A DNA stretch of 64,000 bases, taken from the NCBI GenBank assembly GCA_041741535.1, contig JBGSJV010000067.1:101932-165931 (forward strand). The letters are read 5' to 3'. Shown piece by piece: positions 16,387 to 25,496 of the stretch. Positions within the stretch are counted from its first letter, which is position 1. Every line of letters starts with the position of its first letter. A program made the translations under genes and the position numbers. The stretch comes from M30B19 sp041741535. Lineage in GTDB: Bacteria; Planctomycetota; Planctomycetia; Pirellulales; Pirellulaceae. The notes beneath the pieces were generated by a model. The model saw only the letters and a list, made by a program, of their open reading frames with translations, did no database searches and was not told where the DNA came from.

Positions 16387-19300
16387 TCATTGGGAAGCTG
16401 CGCGGGACTGCGATTGCCAATACCTTGTGCGGTATCTCTTGGCGTCAAACAGCATCTTTTTCAGCGTCAGATCGTTGCAATCTTCAATTAGCTCACCCAG
16501 CAAATCGTTGGCGTCTGGCGAATCAAGCTCCGACAGCAAGTAACAGGCTCGCCGGAATCGATCGTGGGCACGCTCGATGGTGGCCAGGATTTCCGTGATT
16601 TGTTGTTTCTCGTTGTCAGAAGTTGCCGAAGCGAGTGCTTTCTGAAGAGGGTTGAACGCCCCAAATCTAGCTGCGACAAGTTGCTTGGAAGCCTCCTCCT
16701 TTTGCTCGTCACTGCCGGTCGTGAGCTCGGCGATCCAACGATCGATTGGTTTCCCCTCCGTGTCGACATGAATCGTGAGTGGAACCATTTTGCGGAAGGT
16801 TTCGATCGCTTGGTCGGGATTGGCCTGAAAACTTCGATAGGCGCGATACGCCGCGTCACCGTTGTCACCAATCAAGTCTTTGTACCGTTGTAACGGATCG
16901 CCAATCGGCTCGGGTTGTTCGTGACACAAATCCCATAAGTAACAGACGCCGTCTCCGGCACCGCTAAGGACATGCCTGCTGTCGGCTGTAAAGTCAACGT
17001 TGTAAACCATGCTCGAGTGTTTGCCATTATTCCAAACACAATGCCCCGACGCCGCATCATAAATGGCGACATCGCCCAACCTGTTCCCGGTTGTGATCCA
17101 CAAACCATTGGGCGAATAATTCAAAGTCCCGTGAACAAAACCGCCTTCGATTCGGAAGTTGGACAGTTCCTTCAGGTTGGTGTCCCAACATCGCACCGAG
17201 CCGGTCATATCAGCGGTTGCCAAGCGCGACCCATCAGGAGAAAACCAGACACCATACATTCGCGTATCCCCGAGCGCGGAATTTTCGTCACCAACAACCA
17301 CCGTGCTTGTTTGACTTCCCGAGGCACAATCCCACAAGCAAATGGACCTGTTCCAGCCCGCCGACGCGAGCGTCTTTCCATCGGGGCTGAGCGATATTCC
17401 GTAGACGTTCCCGTGGTTAGCCTGGAACAACTGCTCGTTGGTCGACAAATCCCAAACGTAAGCTGCCGATTGTCGAAACGAGCAGACCGCCAAACGCGTG
17501 CCATCGCGCGAAAAACTGAGGGCTTCGGCACCGGAGTGGGGATCTCGACCTTTCGGCCACTGCCAATGGCTCCGTTCGGAAAAGTCGTCCAGATTCCAAA
17601 CGTACAAATGTAGATCAACCGTGCCTCCGCCGCCTCCTGCTCCGGCAAGCAGCTTTCCATCTTCGGAAAATGCCAACTGATCCAAACCGGTTTCTGGAGT
17701 GGCAATGGACTTCACGGTTTCAAACGTTGTCGCGTCGACAATGTGGACGTTCTTCAGGTCATCGACAAAGGCTAGATACTGACCGTTGGGCGAGGCCGCG
17801 CAAACTCCGGTCGCCCGCTCTCCTTTTGGCAGTTTGATCTGAGACTGTGTTGCCATATCCCAGCGGCGAATCACTCGGTCCCAACCGGTGGAGTACATTC
17901 GCTCGCCGTTGGCTGTGAAGCGCACGCTCCAAGGCTTCCACGTGTGTCCCGTCAGATTCCCAATTTCGTTTCCGTCCTGCACGCCAAGCAATCGAATTCG
18001 TTCGTCGGGACCAATGGACGCACCAACGGCGACAAAATCTCCCGTGGGAGAAAACGCAACCGCCGACGTGTAACGCTCGTCTTGACCATCGACTGAAATG
18101 AATGTCTTCCACAGCCGCTTGCCCGTGGCAACCTCGTACAACCCGGCGGAAATGTCACGTTCGGTCGTCGCCAGTTGCTGGCCATCTGGCGAAAAATCCA
18201 TGCGAACGAGGCGATCTCTCAGTTCGATTGTGCGTTGAATCTCTCCAGTCACCGGGTTCAGGAGCTTGATCGTGTGAGGTGCCTCGCTGTTGACAAAGGC
18301 CAAGATTTCCCCGGAGGGTGAAAATCTCGCGTAGCTGTAGTCACCACCAAATCCCAAGCGGTCTTCATCGGCAAATTTTGGTGTTGCTTGATCGGGTCGG
18401 TTTTCAATTTGAAACAACGTCTTTCCCGTGGAATCACAAACGACAAGCCGTTTTGCACCACCAAGAGCCCAAGTCTTTCCATCCGGTGAAACATCGATGG
18501 ACTTAAACAATTCGCGGGTGCCCGTCCTCACTTGAGTGTGATCGCCCGATTGCATGTCGATTACAAACACCGATCCCGCTGGGCCCGAGGTAACCAGTTT
18601 GCCCGAGGACCGTATGGCCGCCATTGGCCGTAAACCGTAGCTGGCTGCTGAAAAATTCCCACTGGGTTCGTTCAGCTTTTTATCCCATAACCTTTGTCCT
18701 GTTTCGGCATCCCATGACGTTAATGACGTTCCAGCAATGCTAAAGACTTGTTTCTCGTCTGTGGACAATTCTAGGTCGATCACCGATGTCGGATGAAATC
18801 GCGATGTGCCCAGTCGCATCACAGCAAAGGGAGGCAGCGGATCGCCCAGCAAATCCAACTTGGCCGGACCCTGTGGTGCCGGCGCCGTGGGCTTCGTACT
18901 TTCAACCATCGCCGCCGTCTTATTGATGGGGCAGTTGAAAACAATTTCCGTTTTACCATCAGGCTTTACGACAAAAGTGCCTTCAAATTGCCCATCCGTT
19001 GCGTACGCGCTCACCACCAAGTTGCCGTCGATGGCCCGCGTCTTCGCTTTCCCGTTGGCGTCGGTCTCGACGCCCCAGCTGCGGCCGCCACTTCCGTTCC
19101 GTGTTCGCCCACCTTCGATCCAACTAAAGGAATGTTCCGAACGAAGATTGATAAATTGGTTCGCCATGGGTTGTTTCTTGGCACCCTTGGTCGCAGTGAT
19201 TTCCACCTCGTGGCCTCTCATGATTTCGATCAGCGGTTCGCCCGCCTTGCCCGTACTCGAATCGAAAAGAATCGCATCCGAAGATTTGCTGACCCATTGG

Positions 19301-20490
19301 GTGTCATCGACAAAATAACTATAGGTGGCATCGGGCAGAACCTTGATTGAAAACGTGCCATCGGGATTCGTATTTGCGTCTAACACATCACTGCGATGTT
19401 CGACTTCACCTTGAAACGAGTAGAACCTGACTTGATATCCGCCCAGGAACCCTGGAGGTCCGTCGGCATAACGCAGCCGCCCCGTAACCCGTTGACGGTC
19501 ACGATTTCGGCTTCGCTGTAATTTGACCAGAAGCAATCCATCGACAAAGACCACATTCGGATGATTACTGACCATCCAATCGTCCGTCAAGAGATCGACT
19601 TGGCAGTGGACGTCCTCCCAGTCAGGAAACCAATTGGCAACTGCCTCGCCATTTTGATCCGACGTCATCGTGCAATGCTCGCTGGCTCCGAAAAAGTTGA
19701 AGTTCGGTTTGGGGGTTGCAACCAGCAATGTAAACGGCACGCCGGCAATCGGATTATCGTCTTCGTCCAGCAACCGGATTTTTTGCGACCGCGAAGGAAC
19801 CAATTGCACGGTATGATCATTGGCGGTGGGATCGCGAAATGGCTGTCTACCGAACGAAAATCCACCCAATCTCTGATTGCCTTGCCAGGCCGTGATTTGA
19901 TCCAATCTCTGGTCCGACAGACAGTTGAAGACCGCCGTGCCGCTGGCGTTGGATCTTGTCTGCAATGGCTGCCCGTTCAACCTCACCATGACTTCGGCAT
20001 TGGCAACTGGTTGCTGTCCGTCCAATACCTTGACGGCGATCGTCCGCGTTGTTGGCTCGAGCCTAATCTCGAGCCCCTCCGAGGCGGCCTGGCGGATTTG
20101 ATTCCTCACGAGCATTTTGAAAGCGAGCTTGTCGCCAGCGTCATTGCGGGCAGCAATGAACATCGAATACCATTCGTCGGTCGGGACATCAAATCCGAAT
20201 TTGTTGCCATCAACCGCAATTTCGATGGCTCGAGGTTCGCTTTTGGCGGACATCAATTGAGCGGATGCAGAAACGCCTTGAATGGGTTGTCCGTCACTAT
20301 CAACAAACGTGCCCCGAACATGAAACATCAATGTGGAATCCGATCCAGTGAGCCAATCGACACCGGTCAGTGATGTTTCGTCAGCGCTGGGCGGATCATT
20401 GGTCTCCTGACCTGTCGCGTACGACACAAGAAACAAAGCGGCACAAATTGCGATGATGGAACGATGGACCAACTTCATGCCTGCACACAT
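16387..20490 (-). CDS. Giant secreted WD40 beta-propeller protein with carboxypeptidase-regulatory-like N-terminus
   Basis: A 1367-residue exported protein. A signal peptide covers about residues 1-28. The first 500 residues hold several Ig/carboxypeptidase-regulatory-like beta-sandwich repeats (FVDSDGQPIQGVSASAQL; KVLDGQQPVANAEVMVRL; LLDEDDNPIAGVPFTLLV). Residues about 570-1260 are some 14 WD40 repeats (SPDGKTWALGG, FSPTGDFVAVGA, SPDGKTLASAGWNRSICLWD), probably two propellers. The last 100 residues are a helical domain rich in EEA/ERAHDRFRRA seen at the ends of planctomycete WD40 proteins. The ATG at 20490 has GAGAGG 5 bases upstream. Ligand unknown; presumably a surface or periplasmic scaffold linked to the kinase/ECF module. 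Confidence 0.88.
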   Translation of the reverse strand: MCAGMKLVHRSIIAICAALFLVSYATGQETNDPPSADETSLTGVDWLTGSDSTLMFHVRGTFVDSDGQPIQGVSASAQLMSAKSEPRAIEIAVDGNKFGFDVPTDEWYSMFIAARNDAGDKLAFKMLVRNQIRQAASEGLEIRLEPTTRTIAVKVLDGQQPVANAEVMVRLNGQPLQTRSNASGTAVFNCLSDQRLDQITAWQGNQRLGGFSFGRQPFRDPTANDHTVQLVPSRSQKIRLLDEDDNPIAGVPFTLLVATPKPNFNFFGASEHCTMTSDQNGEAVANWFPDWEDVHCQVDLLTDDWMVSNHPNVVFVDGLLLVKLQRSRNRDRQRVTGRLRYADGPPGFLGGYQVRFYSFQGEVEHRSDVLDANTNPDGTFSIKVLPDATYSYFVDDTQWVSKSSDAILFDSSTGKAGEPLIEIMRGHEVEITATKGAKKQPMANQFINLRSEHSFSWIEGGRTRNGSGGRSWGVETDANGKAKTRAIDGNLVVSAYATDGQFEGTFVVKPDGKTEIVFNCPINKTAAMVESTKPTAPAPQGPAKLDLLGDPLPPFAVMRLGTSRFHPTSVIDLELSTDEKQVFSIAGTSLTSWDAETGQRLWDKKLNEPSGNFSAASYGLRPMAAIRSSGKLVTSGPAGSVFVIDMQSGDHTQVRTGTRELFKSIDVSPDGKTWALGGAKRLVVCDSTGKTLFQIENRPDQATPKFADEDRLGFGGDYSYARFSPSGEILAFVNSEAPHTIKLLNPVTGEIQRTIELRDRLVRMDFSPDGQQLATTERDISAGLYEVATGKRLWKTFISVDGQDERYTSAVAFSPTGDFVAVGASIGPDERIRLLGVQDGNEIGNLTGHTWKPWSVRFTANGERMYSTGWDRVIRRWDMATQSQIKLPKGERATGVCAASPNGQYLAFVDDLKNVHIVDATTFETVKSIATPETGLDQLAFSEDGKLLAGAGGGGGTVDLHLYVWNLDDFSERSHWQWPKGRDPHSGAEALSFSRDGTRLAVCSFRQSAAYVWDLSTNEQLFQANHGNVYGISLSPDGKTLASAGWNRSICLWDCASGSQTSTVVVGDENSALGDTRMYGVWFSPDGSRLATADMTGSVRCWDTNLKELSNFRIEGGFVHGTLNYSPNGLWITTGNRLGDVAIYDAASGHCVWNNGKHSSMVYNVDFTADSRHVLSGAGDGVCYLWDLCHEQPEPIGDPLQRYKDLIGDNGDAAYRAYRSFQANPDQAIETFRKMVPLTIHVDTEGKPIDRWIAELTTGSDEQKEEASKQLVAARFGAFNPLQKALASATSDNEKQQITEILATIERAHDRFRRACYLLSELDSPDANDLLGELIEDCNDLTLKKMLFDAKRYRTRYWQSQSRAASQ

Positions 20491-21208
20491 TGTGACCTCT
20501 CCAACAATCGAAACACTGAAAAACGCTCCTTGATTCTAGACCCCCCACTTTGGTTTGCAATTAGAGGAAATTCCCCGTCCAAATGGACCGCGAGATGTTC
20601 GCAACTGGCCATGTACGTGACGGCAAAATGCACTGTCGAACTTTAATTTTGAGTACTGACGATCGGCAAAGCGTAGTGCTACTCGGGGATAGTAGGTTTT
20701 TTGGTGTAACTACCTCGCTTCGTTACTTTGTCAAAGCACTCTTCCACGCTCGGCAGCAGCTACTTGGAAGTTTTAGAACGCATAGATGACTTTGAATATC
20801 CATTATCCATGTGAAGTGTTCAATATTCTGCGATTGAATCGGCGAATTCCAAAGCTACCAAGTGGCGTGCTCCCCAAAGTCGGATCGAACTATTACGAAG
20901 GTTTACCAGCCACGTGAGCCAATTGAGACTGGTCGAGGAGCATTATGTAATTTGCACTGGCGAGCCGAGCCCTCCATCTGTTTGCCAAACGCGGCTCAAG
21001 AAATTTCACACATACGATTGGCGCCCTGCACTTCGAGCTCGCCCCGGTTTCGGTAGCGACGAACCACGCCAGCCATTCAGTGAATTTCGTCACGTGCGTG
21101 ACGAAGCGAAAGGTGCTCGGTAGATATCCATTTAAATGGCAGCCTGGTTAGTTGATTGAACCAGTTTTTGTAGAAAATTGGGACATGAAATTAGCAATCA
21201 TTAATGTC

Positions 21209-21238
21209 GCTACACTGAGTACATGTACTCAGTGTAGC
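21209..21238. promoter_or_regulatory. Perfect 30-bp palindrome
   Basis: GCTACACTGAGTACA is followed immediately by its exact reverse complement. There is no loop and no adjacent T-run, which fits a dimeric protein operator or cruciform better than a terminator. It shares the half-site CTGA(T)GTA with the palindrome at 21365. AbiEi antitoxins bind inverted repeats upstream of their operon (family knowledge), so an operator role is plausible. Confidence 0.5.
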
Positions 21239-21364
21239 TCTATATATAACGAAAGTCAAGGCTCACCTGGGGCACTGTTGGTGGAAAACCGGAAGACTTC
21301 AAATTTTCTCATCGTTAAATGAATCAAAATGCCACAAATCCTCATTTAAGAATTGACATCGACG

Positions 21365-21392
21365 CACCCTGATGTATATATACATCAGGGTG
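21365..21392. promoter_or_regulatory. Perfect 28-bp palindrome
   Basis: CACCCTGATGTATA is followed by its exact reverse complement. It lies 165 bases upstream of the AbiEi-like ATG and 126 bases after the 30-bp palindrome. The core TATATATA is easily melted, and the half-site CTGATGTA resembles the CTGAGTA of the first palindrome. Candidate operator of the AbiEi-like protein. Confidence 0.5.
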
Positions 21393-21557
21393 TGCCAAAT
21401 TGAATTGCCTGAAACCTGCCCAGATTGGGCGGCTTAGCCGATTTCGCGAATCCAGATCGTCGGAAAAGGTACTTGCGCAAATCGGCCAGCAAAGACGTTT
21501 GGTGACGTGTATATAAAACCGCAAACGCCCTTATTGCCCCCGTCCCGGTGATTGAAC

Positions 21558-22430
21558 ATGGCACCCAGATCGAGATTGAGCATCGCGAAAGCGGACATCG
21601 TCGCCACGGTTGTGAAGGCCCAAAGAAAAACCTTTTCCAAGGGTGACCTCGAACAGCTTCTGTCCGAGAACCGAAATTTCTGGCGTTTGGCTCAAAAGAC
21701 AACCGTCAATCAATTCGTCGAGTTCCTCGAAAAGAGCATCAACCTTCAGACACATAGATTGAAATTTCCGCGTCCTATCTCAAGATACTCGATTGGAAAC
21801 ATTGGGCCTTTTGAGCTTGCACAATCAATCCATCAGGACGGGTACTTTAGTCACTATTCGGCAGTGAGTTTTCATGGACTTACTGAACAAATTCCCAAAG
21901 CAATCTACTTCAACATCGAACAAAGCCTGAGGCCCGGCGGCGGAGAACTTACTCAGGCGGGGATTAACAGATCGTTCGCTACTGAATGCAGAACAACGAA
22001 CAACGTTGCTTCATTTAGAGAGTACACAATCCACTTGTTAAACGGAGCCAATACCGATCAGTTGGGCGTAATCGAAAAAAACATCGGCGACAACGTGACT
22101 ATTCGAACGACAAATCTTGAGCGAACGCTAATTGACATTACGGTACGAGCAGTCTACTCCGGGGGAATTGCTGAAGTAGCGAAATCTTTCTCGGCGGCGG
22201 CAGGGCAAGTATCCATAAATCGCCTATGTGCGTACCTACGGCAAATTGGTTACACATATCCGTATCATCAATCCATTGGCTATTACTTGGAACGAAGTGG
22301 CAAATACACGAAGGCTCAAATCAACCAGCTTGAGGAATTCAAAATCGAGTTTGACTTTAGACTTGACTACAAAATGAAAGAAACCGAGTACATCAAGAAA
22401 TGGCGGCTATACATCCCAAAAGGTTTCTAG
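21558..22430 (+). CDS. AbiEi-like antitoxin/transcriptional regulator
   Basis: A 290-residue protein with an N-terminal winged-helix region (about 10-75: ADIVATVVKAQRKTFSKGDL...) and a larger C-terminal domain (YFSHYSAVSFHGLTEQIPKA, RTTNLERTLIDITVRAVYSG) typical of AbiEi-type antitoxins of type IV toxin-antitoxin systems. The family protein represses its operon and antagonises the nucleotidyltransferase toxin. The ATG at 21558 is preferred to the TTG at 21552. It is AT-rich compared with neighbours. Unusually it runs towards, not with, the toxin-like gene: their 3' ends overlap by 24 bases. No other operon partner. Confidence 0.8.
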   Translation: MAPRSRLSIAKADIVATVVKAQRKTFSKGDLEQLLSENRNFWRLAQKTTVNQFVEFLEKSINLQTHRLKFPRPISRYSIGNIGPFELAQSIHQDGYFSHYSAVSFHGLTEQIPKAIYFNIEQSLRPGGGELTQAGINRSFATECRTTNNVASFREYTIHLLNGANTDQLGVIEKNIGDNVTIRTTNLERTLIDITVRAVYSGGIAEVAKSFSAAAGQVSINRLCAYLRQIGYTYPYHQSIGYYLERSGKYTKAQINQLEEFKIEFDFRLDYKMKETEYIKKWRLYIPKGF

Positions 22431-23300
22431 CCGCTCTACTAATTCAAGTGTGTACTGAAAGTAAAAGTCAAAGTCCTTCAAGTTAAAAGAATTATCGACG
22501 GTCGCCTTTACTCTTATAAAGTCTGGCTCGTGATAATCGCGTTCACCCTTTATTTTAGCTAACAAGCTTAGAGGAACCTTCTTGACTTCGAATACCTTCC
22601 TAATCGTCTCACGAAATGACTCGTGGGTTGGTTCGAACGACTCCTTCATGCAAATCTGATGGATGTCGAAGAAGTCACGAGCTCTCTTAGCTTTATGTTT
22701 ACCGACTAAAGCCCTATACTCATCGATCTGCTGACAAATTGCCCGCAATTTTTCGCATACAATCATTGCAGGTGAGTACACGTAGATCCTGTATCCATCA
22801 AACTCGCGACCACGCTTCTCCGCACAATACTCATACTTGCTTATGTCGATCTCGAACCGCCGAACATTACTTCCGCCGACCAAAACGCTATTCCTTCTTA
22901 GCCACTCCAGATCCTGGCAATGATCTTGGAACTTGCTGTTTTCGATAAGCTTGAATTCGACCTTGTAGCCGCCCCAAAATCCTGCTAAATGGCTTGATAC
23001 CTCGTGAGGCACTTCAGTCATCGAAAAGTCAAATAATTTTAGAGAGAGTTGATCAAAGCTTGCACGAAGGGCGGACTCAACTTGGTTAGCGGCTTTTTGC
23101 AGATCCTCAAATTCGCCCGGAATCGAAAGGTCAATATCGAGTGAAGCGCGTGTTGATATGTCATAAACAAGCGAAAGTGCATTGCCACCTTTTAGGACAA
23201 ATTTGTCAAGCAGTTCGTCAATTGAAAACAGTCCAACAACAATTGCCTTTTTAATGTCTTCAAAACTTGGGGAAATTGAAGTGGTCTTCTTTTTGGCCAT
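22407..23300 (-). CDS. AbiEii-like nucleotidyltransferase toxin
   Basis: A 297-residue nucleotidyltransferase of the AbiEii/AbiGii (DUF1814) family. It shows the polymerase-beta-like signature FVLKGGNALSLVY followed by ASLDIDLS (GG...DxD metal site), and downstream EKLRAICQQIDEY and RARDFFDIHQI, conserved in the toxin family. In other bacteria such enzymes modify tRNA or use NTPs to arrest growth and block phage; the present one is inferred to do likewise. It is AT-rich and convergent with the AbiEi-like gene, overlapping its 3' end by 24 bases. Its start at 23300 lacks a strong Shine-Dalgarno. Confidence 0.85.
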   Translation of the reverse strand: MAKKKTTSISPSFEDIKKAIVVGLFSIDELLDKFVLKGGNALSLVYDISTRASLDIDLSIPGEFEDLQKAANQVESALRASFDQLSLKLFDFSMTEVPHEVSSHLAGFWGGYKVEFKLIENSKFQDHCQDLEWLRRNSVLVGGSNVRRFEIDISKYEYCAEKRGREFDGYRIYVYSPAMIVCEKLRAICQQIDEYRALVGKHKAKRARDFFDIHQICMKESFEPTHESFRETIRKVFEVKKVPLSLLAKIKGERDYHEPDFIRVKATVDNSFNLKDFDFYFQYTLELVERLETFWDV

Positions 23301-23524
23301 TGGTAGCTCTGAGTCATGTTATCAGGAAGCCCGCGCCGGGCAAAAAGCCGAAGTTTATCGAAGTTGAGGTTCGGTTTCCACCAGTGTATTCGAGAAAGAC
23401 TGTCATTCGAGAAAGACGTTGTGTCAGTCCAAGGTGTGAACTCGCTGCAAACAATGGGATTCGGGTGAAGTCTCCTCTCGGCTTTTTTTGGCCTGAACTT
23501 GTCCCAACAGTTATCTCCCCAAAT
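23301..23524. other. Spacer between the AbiEii-like gene and cysE
   Basis: Contains ATTCGAGAAAGAC twice within 32 bases (about 23379-23411) and a T-run. No gene or clear promoter is seen. It may hold the right edge of the AbiE island. Confidence 0.35.
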
Positions 23525-24472
23525 TTAGATGTGATAGTCCCAGCTTACGGGTTGTGATGTTTCTTTGGACTTGATCTTTAGCCGTGGTTTCTCCATCACG
23601 ACGCTGCTCTCCGCGCTGACGGAAGCGGTAATCCAGACGCTGGAACCAATAACTGCTTTGCGGCCCAACACGGTGTTGCCGCCCAAGACCGTGGCATTGG
23701 CATAAATCACAACATGGTCCTCCAACGTCGGGTGCCGCTTCTGGTCGCGAACCAAATTGCCCTCGGAGTCGGTCGGGAAACTCAAGGCCCCCAAGGTCAC
23801 GCCTTGATAGATCTTGCAGTGATTGCCAATCTCGCAGGTTTCGCCAATCACCACACCCGTGCCGTGATCGATAAAGAAATGGTGCCCGATCTGAGCGCCC
23901 GGGTGAATATCGATGCCCGTTCGACGATGCGCCAATTCGCTGAACATCCGCGGGATAAACGGTACACCCATTCGATAAAGTTCGTGACTCAATCGATGGA
24001 TGGTGATTGCTTCAAAACCCGGATAACAAAAGATCACCTCGTCCCGCGAGCGACACGCTGGGTCACCCAAAAATGCGGCCTCGACATCCGTCTCCAAAAT
24101 TGCCCGGATCTGCGGAATCTGCTCCAAGAATTCGTAAGTCAGTTCGCGAGCCGACTTCGACGGCGGCTGCTTGTCCGTCTCGCAAGGCTGGCCCGCTACC
24201 GGATGTTTGAGCGCACGATCGATCTGGTCCGATAAAGCCTGAAAGACTTGATCCAGCGCCGCACCAATTCGATACTCGACGTTGTCGGCAGTCGCGCCTT
24301 CCAAGCGGAACCCAGGGAAGAGGATATCTTTCAACAGACTAATAATGTGCTGAACCGTTTCAATCTTCGGCATCCAGCAACCCAAATGATTGATATGCTT
24401 TTCGGCCGGTTGATAGGACTGGACCAATCCGCGAACCAGTGACTTCAAATCAGCATTGTGGGCAGCGTTCAT
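23525..24472 (-). CDS. cysE: Serine O-acetyltransferase
   Basis: A 315-residue enzyme transferring acetyl from acetyl-CoA to serine, the first step of cysteine synthesis in the cytoplasm. The helical N-terminal part (residues 1-175) precedes left-handed beta-helix hexapeptide repeats: GIDIHPGAQIGHHFFIDHGT, GVVIGETCEIGNHCKIYQGV, TLGALSFP and HPTLEDHVVIYANATVLGG. The active-site region DHGTGVVIG and the catalytic His positions of SAT are present. The length fits the longer EpsC-like type. No cysK neighbour; it lies 133 bases downstream of hisA on the same strand and may be a separate unit. Confidence 0.93.
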   Translation of the reverse strand: MNAAHNADLKSLVRGLVQSYQPAEKHINHLGCWMPKIETVQHIISLLKDILFPGFRLEGATADNVEYRIGAALDQVFQALSDQIDRALKHPVAGQPCETDKQPPSKSARELTYEFLEQIPQIRAILETDVEAAFLGDPACRSRDEVIFCYPGFEAITIHRLSHELYRMGVPFIPRMFSELAHRRTGIDIHPGAQIGHHFFIDHGTGVVIGETCEIGNHCKIYQGVTLGALSFPTDSEGNLVRDQKRHPTLEDHVVIYANATVLGGNTVLGRKAVIGSSVWITASVSAESSVVMEKPRLKIKSKETSQPVSWDYHI

Positions 24473-24605
24473 GTTCTACTTTCGCAAGTCGTTCGCAAGT
24501 CAGGTGCAGGTCGATCAACTCAAGCGGACTTCCATTGGAATTGGCTTGTTTGGCCACTTGGGAGTCGGCTCGGGATATTGTAGCAAGCGTTTGGTCCATG
24601 AAGCG

Positions 24606-25331
24606 TCACGACTGAGCGGACTCGGCGGCCGCCAATGCTTCTTCAAGCGTCATGTGGCCTTCGTACAATGTTCGTCCGACAATACAACCAGCAACCCCAG
24701 CTTCCGCCAATCGCCGTACATCGTCGGGCCGTGTCACTCCGCCGGAAGCAATGATCGGAACCGCCACGGCCGCCGCCATCTGAGCCATCGCCGAAACATT
24801 GGGACCTTGCAGCATGCCATCGGTCGCAATGTCGGTGTAAACGATCGCCGCCAAGGGCAGTCGTTCGAGGGATTGGGCCATCGCCACCGGAGTTTGACCG
24901 CTGGCCTGCGTCCAACCATCCGTCGCGACTTGTCCGGCGTGAGCGTCAATCCCCGCGACCAATCGTTGGGGAAACCGGTGGGTCATTTCTGCGAACCACT
25001 CCGGTTGCCGCACGGCTTGGGTCCCCACCACCAATTGTCGAACGCCCAAGTCCAAATACCGTTGGATAATGACCTCGTCGCGAATGCCACCTCCCACTTG
25101 AAGATCGATGGTCACTCGCTGGCGAATACGTTCGATGGTCGCCAAGTTCGTGGGTTGCCCACTCTTGGCGGCATCCAAATCGACCAAATGCAACACGCGA
25201 GCCCCAGCGGCTTGCCAACGCTCGGCCACGTCCGCCGGATCATCGCCGTAAACCAACTCGCGCGAGTAGTCCCCTTTGATGAGCCGAACACATTTCCCAC
25301 CGCGAATGTCGATTGCTGGATAAACGATCAA
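24606..25331 (-). CDS. hisA: Phosphoribosylformimino-5-aminoimidazole carboxamide ribotide isomerase
   Basis: A 241-residue TIM-barrel enzyme of histidine synthesis that isomerises ProFAR to PRFAR. The first strand MIVYPAIDIRGGKCVRL carries the catalytic Asp (AIDI), the middle has LQVGGGIRDEVIIQR (phosphate loop) and the second catalytic Asp lies in VYTDIATDGMLQGPN; IIASGGVTRPDDV is the C-terminal phosphate site. Length and motifs are normal. The his operon is not here, so the gene is isolated, as often in planctomycetes. The ATG at 25331 starts directly on the barrel. Confidence 0.97.
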   Translation of the reverse strand: MIVYPAIDIRGGKCVRLIKGDYSRELVYGDDPADVAERWQAAGARVLHLVDLDAAKSGQPTNLATIERIRQRVTIDLQVGGGIRDEVIIQRYLDLGVRQLVVGTQAVRQPEWFAEMTHRFPQRLVAGIDAHAGQVATDGWTQASGQTPVAMAQSLERLPLAAIVYTDIATDGMLQGPNVSAMAQMAAAVAVPIIASGGVTRPDDVRRLAEAGVAGCIVGRTLYEGHMTLEEALAAAESAQS

Positions 25332-25496
25332 AATCTTCGACTCCCAGAACAGTAAATTTGGTATCCCAAGTTGGGTCCTAACTTATAGCGGAAGTAGGCC
25401 GAGAGGCAAGCGGCATGGTCCACGACGGACCAGCGATTGCGCAACGGACGTTGATTCATGGCCGGGTACTGTGAACTGGCCCAAATGCCGGCCCGA

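Larger units (their letters stand above)
20491..21557. other. Gene-free stretch upstream of the AbiE-like pair
   Basis: About 1.07 kb without a credible gene; short open frames show no family features. The right half contains two perfect palindromes (separate entries). Base composition turns more AT-rich towards 21100-21560, as in the following AbiE-like genes, suggesting acquired DNA whose left edge lies somewhere here. No integrase, tRNA or direct repeat bounding it was found. Confidence 0.5.

Noticed and set aside
20491..21557. Possible small genes or tRNA at the left edge of the AbiE island
   Set aside because: No tRNA cloverleaf and no convincing coding frame; only palindromes are supported.
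23301..23557. Short open frame on the plus strand before cysE
   Set aside because: No signal, no domain, and it overlaps the cysE end in antisense.
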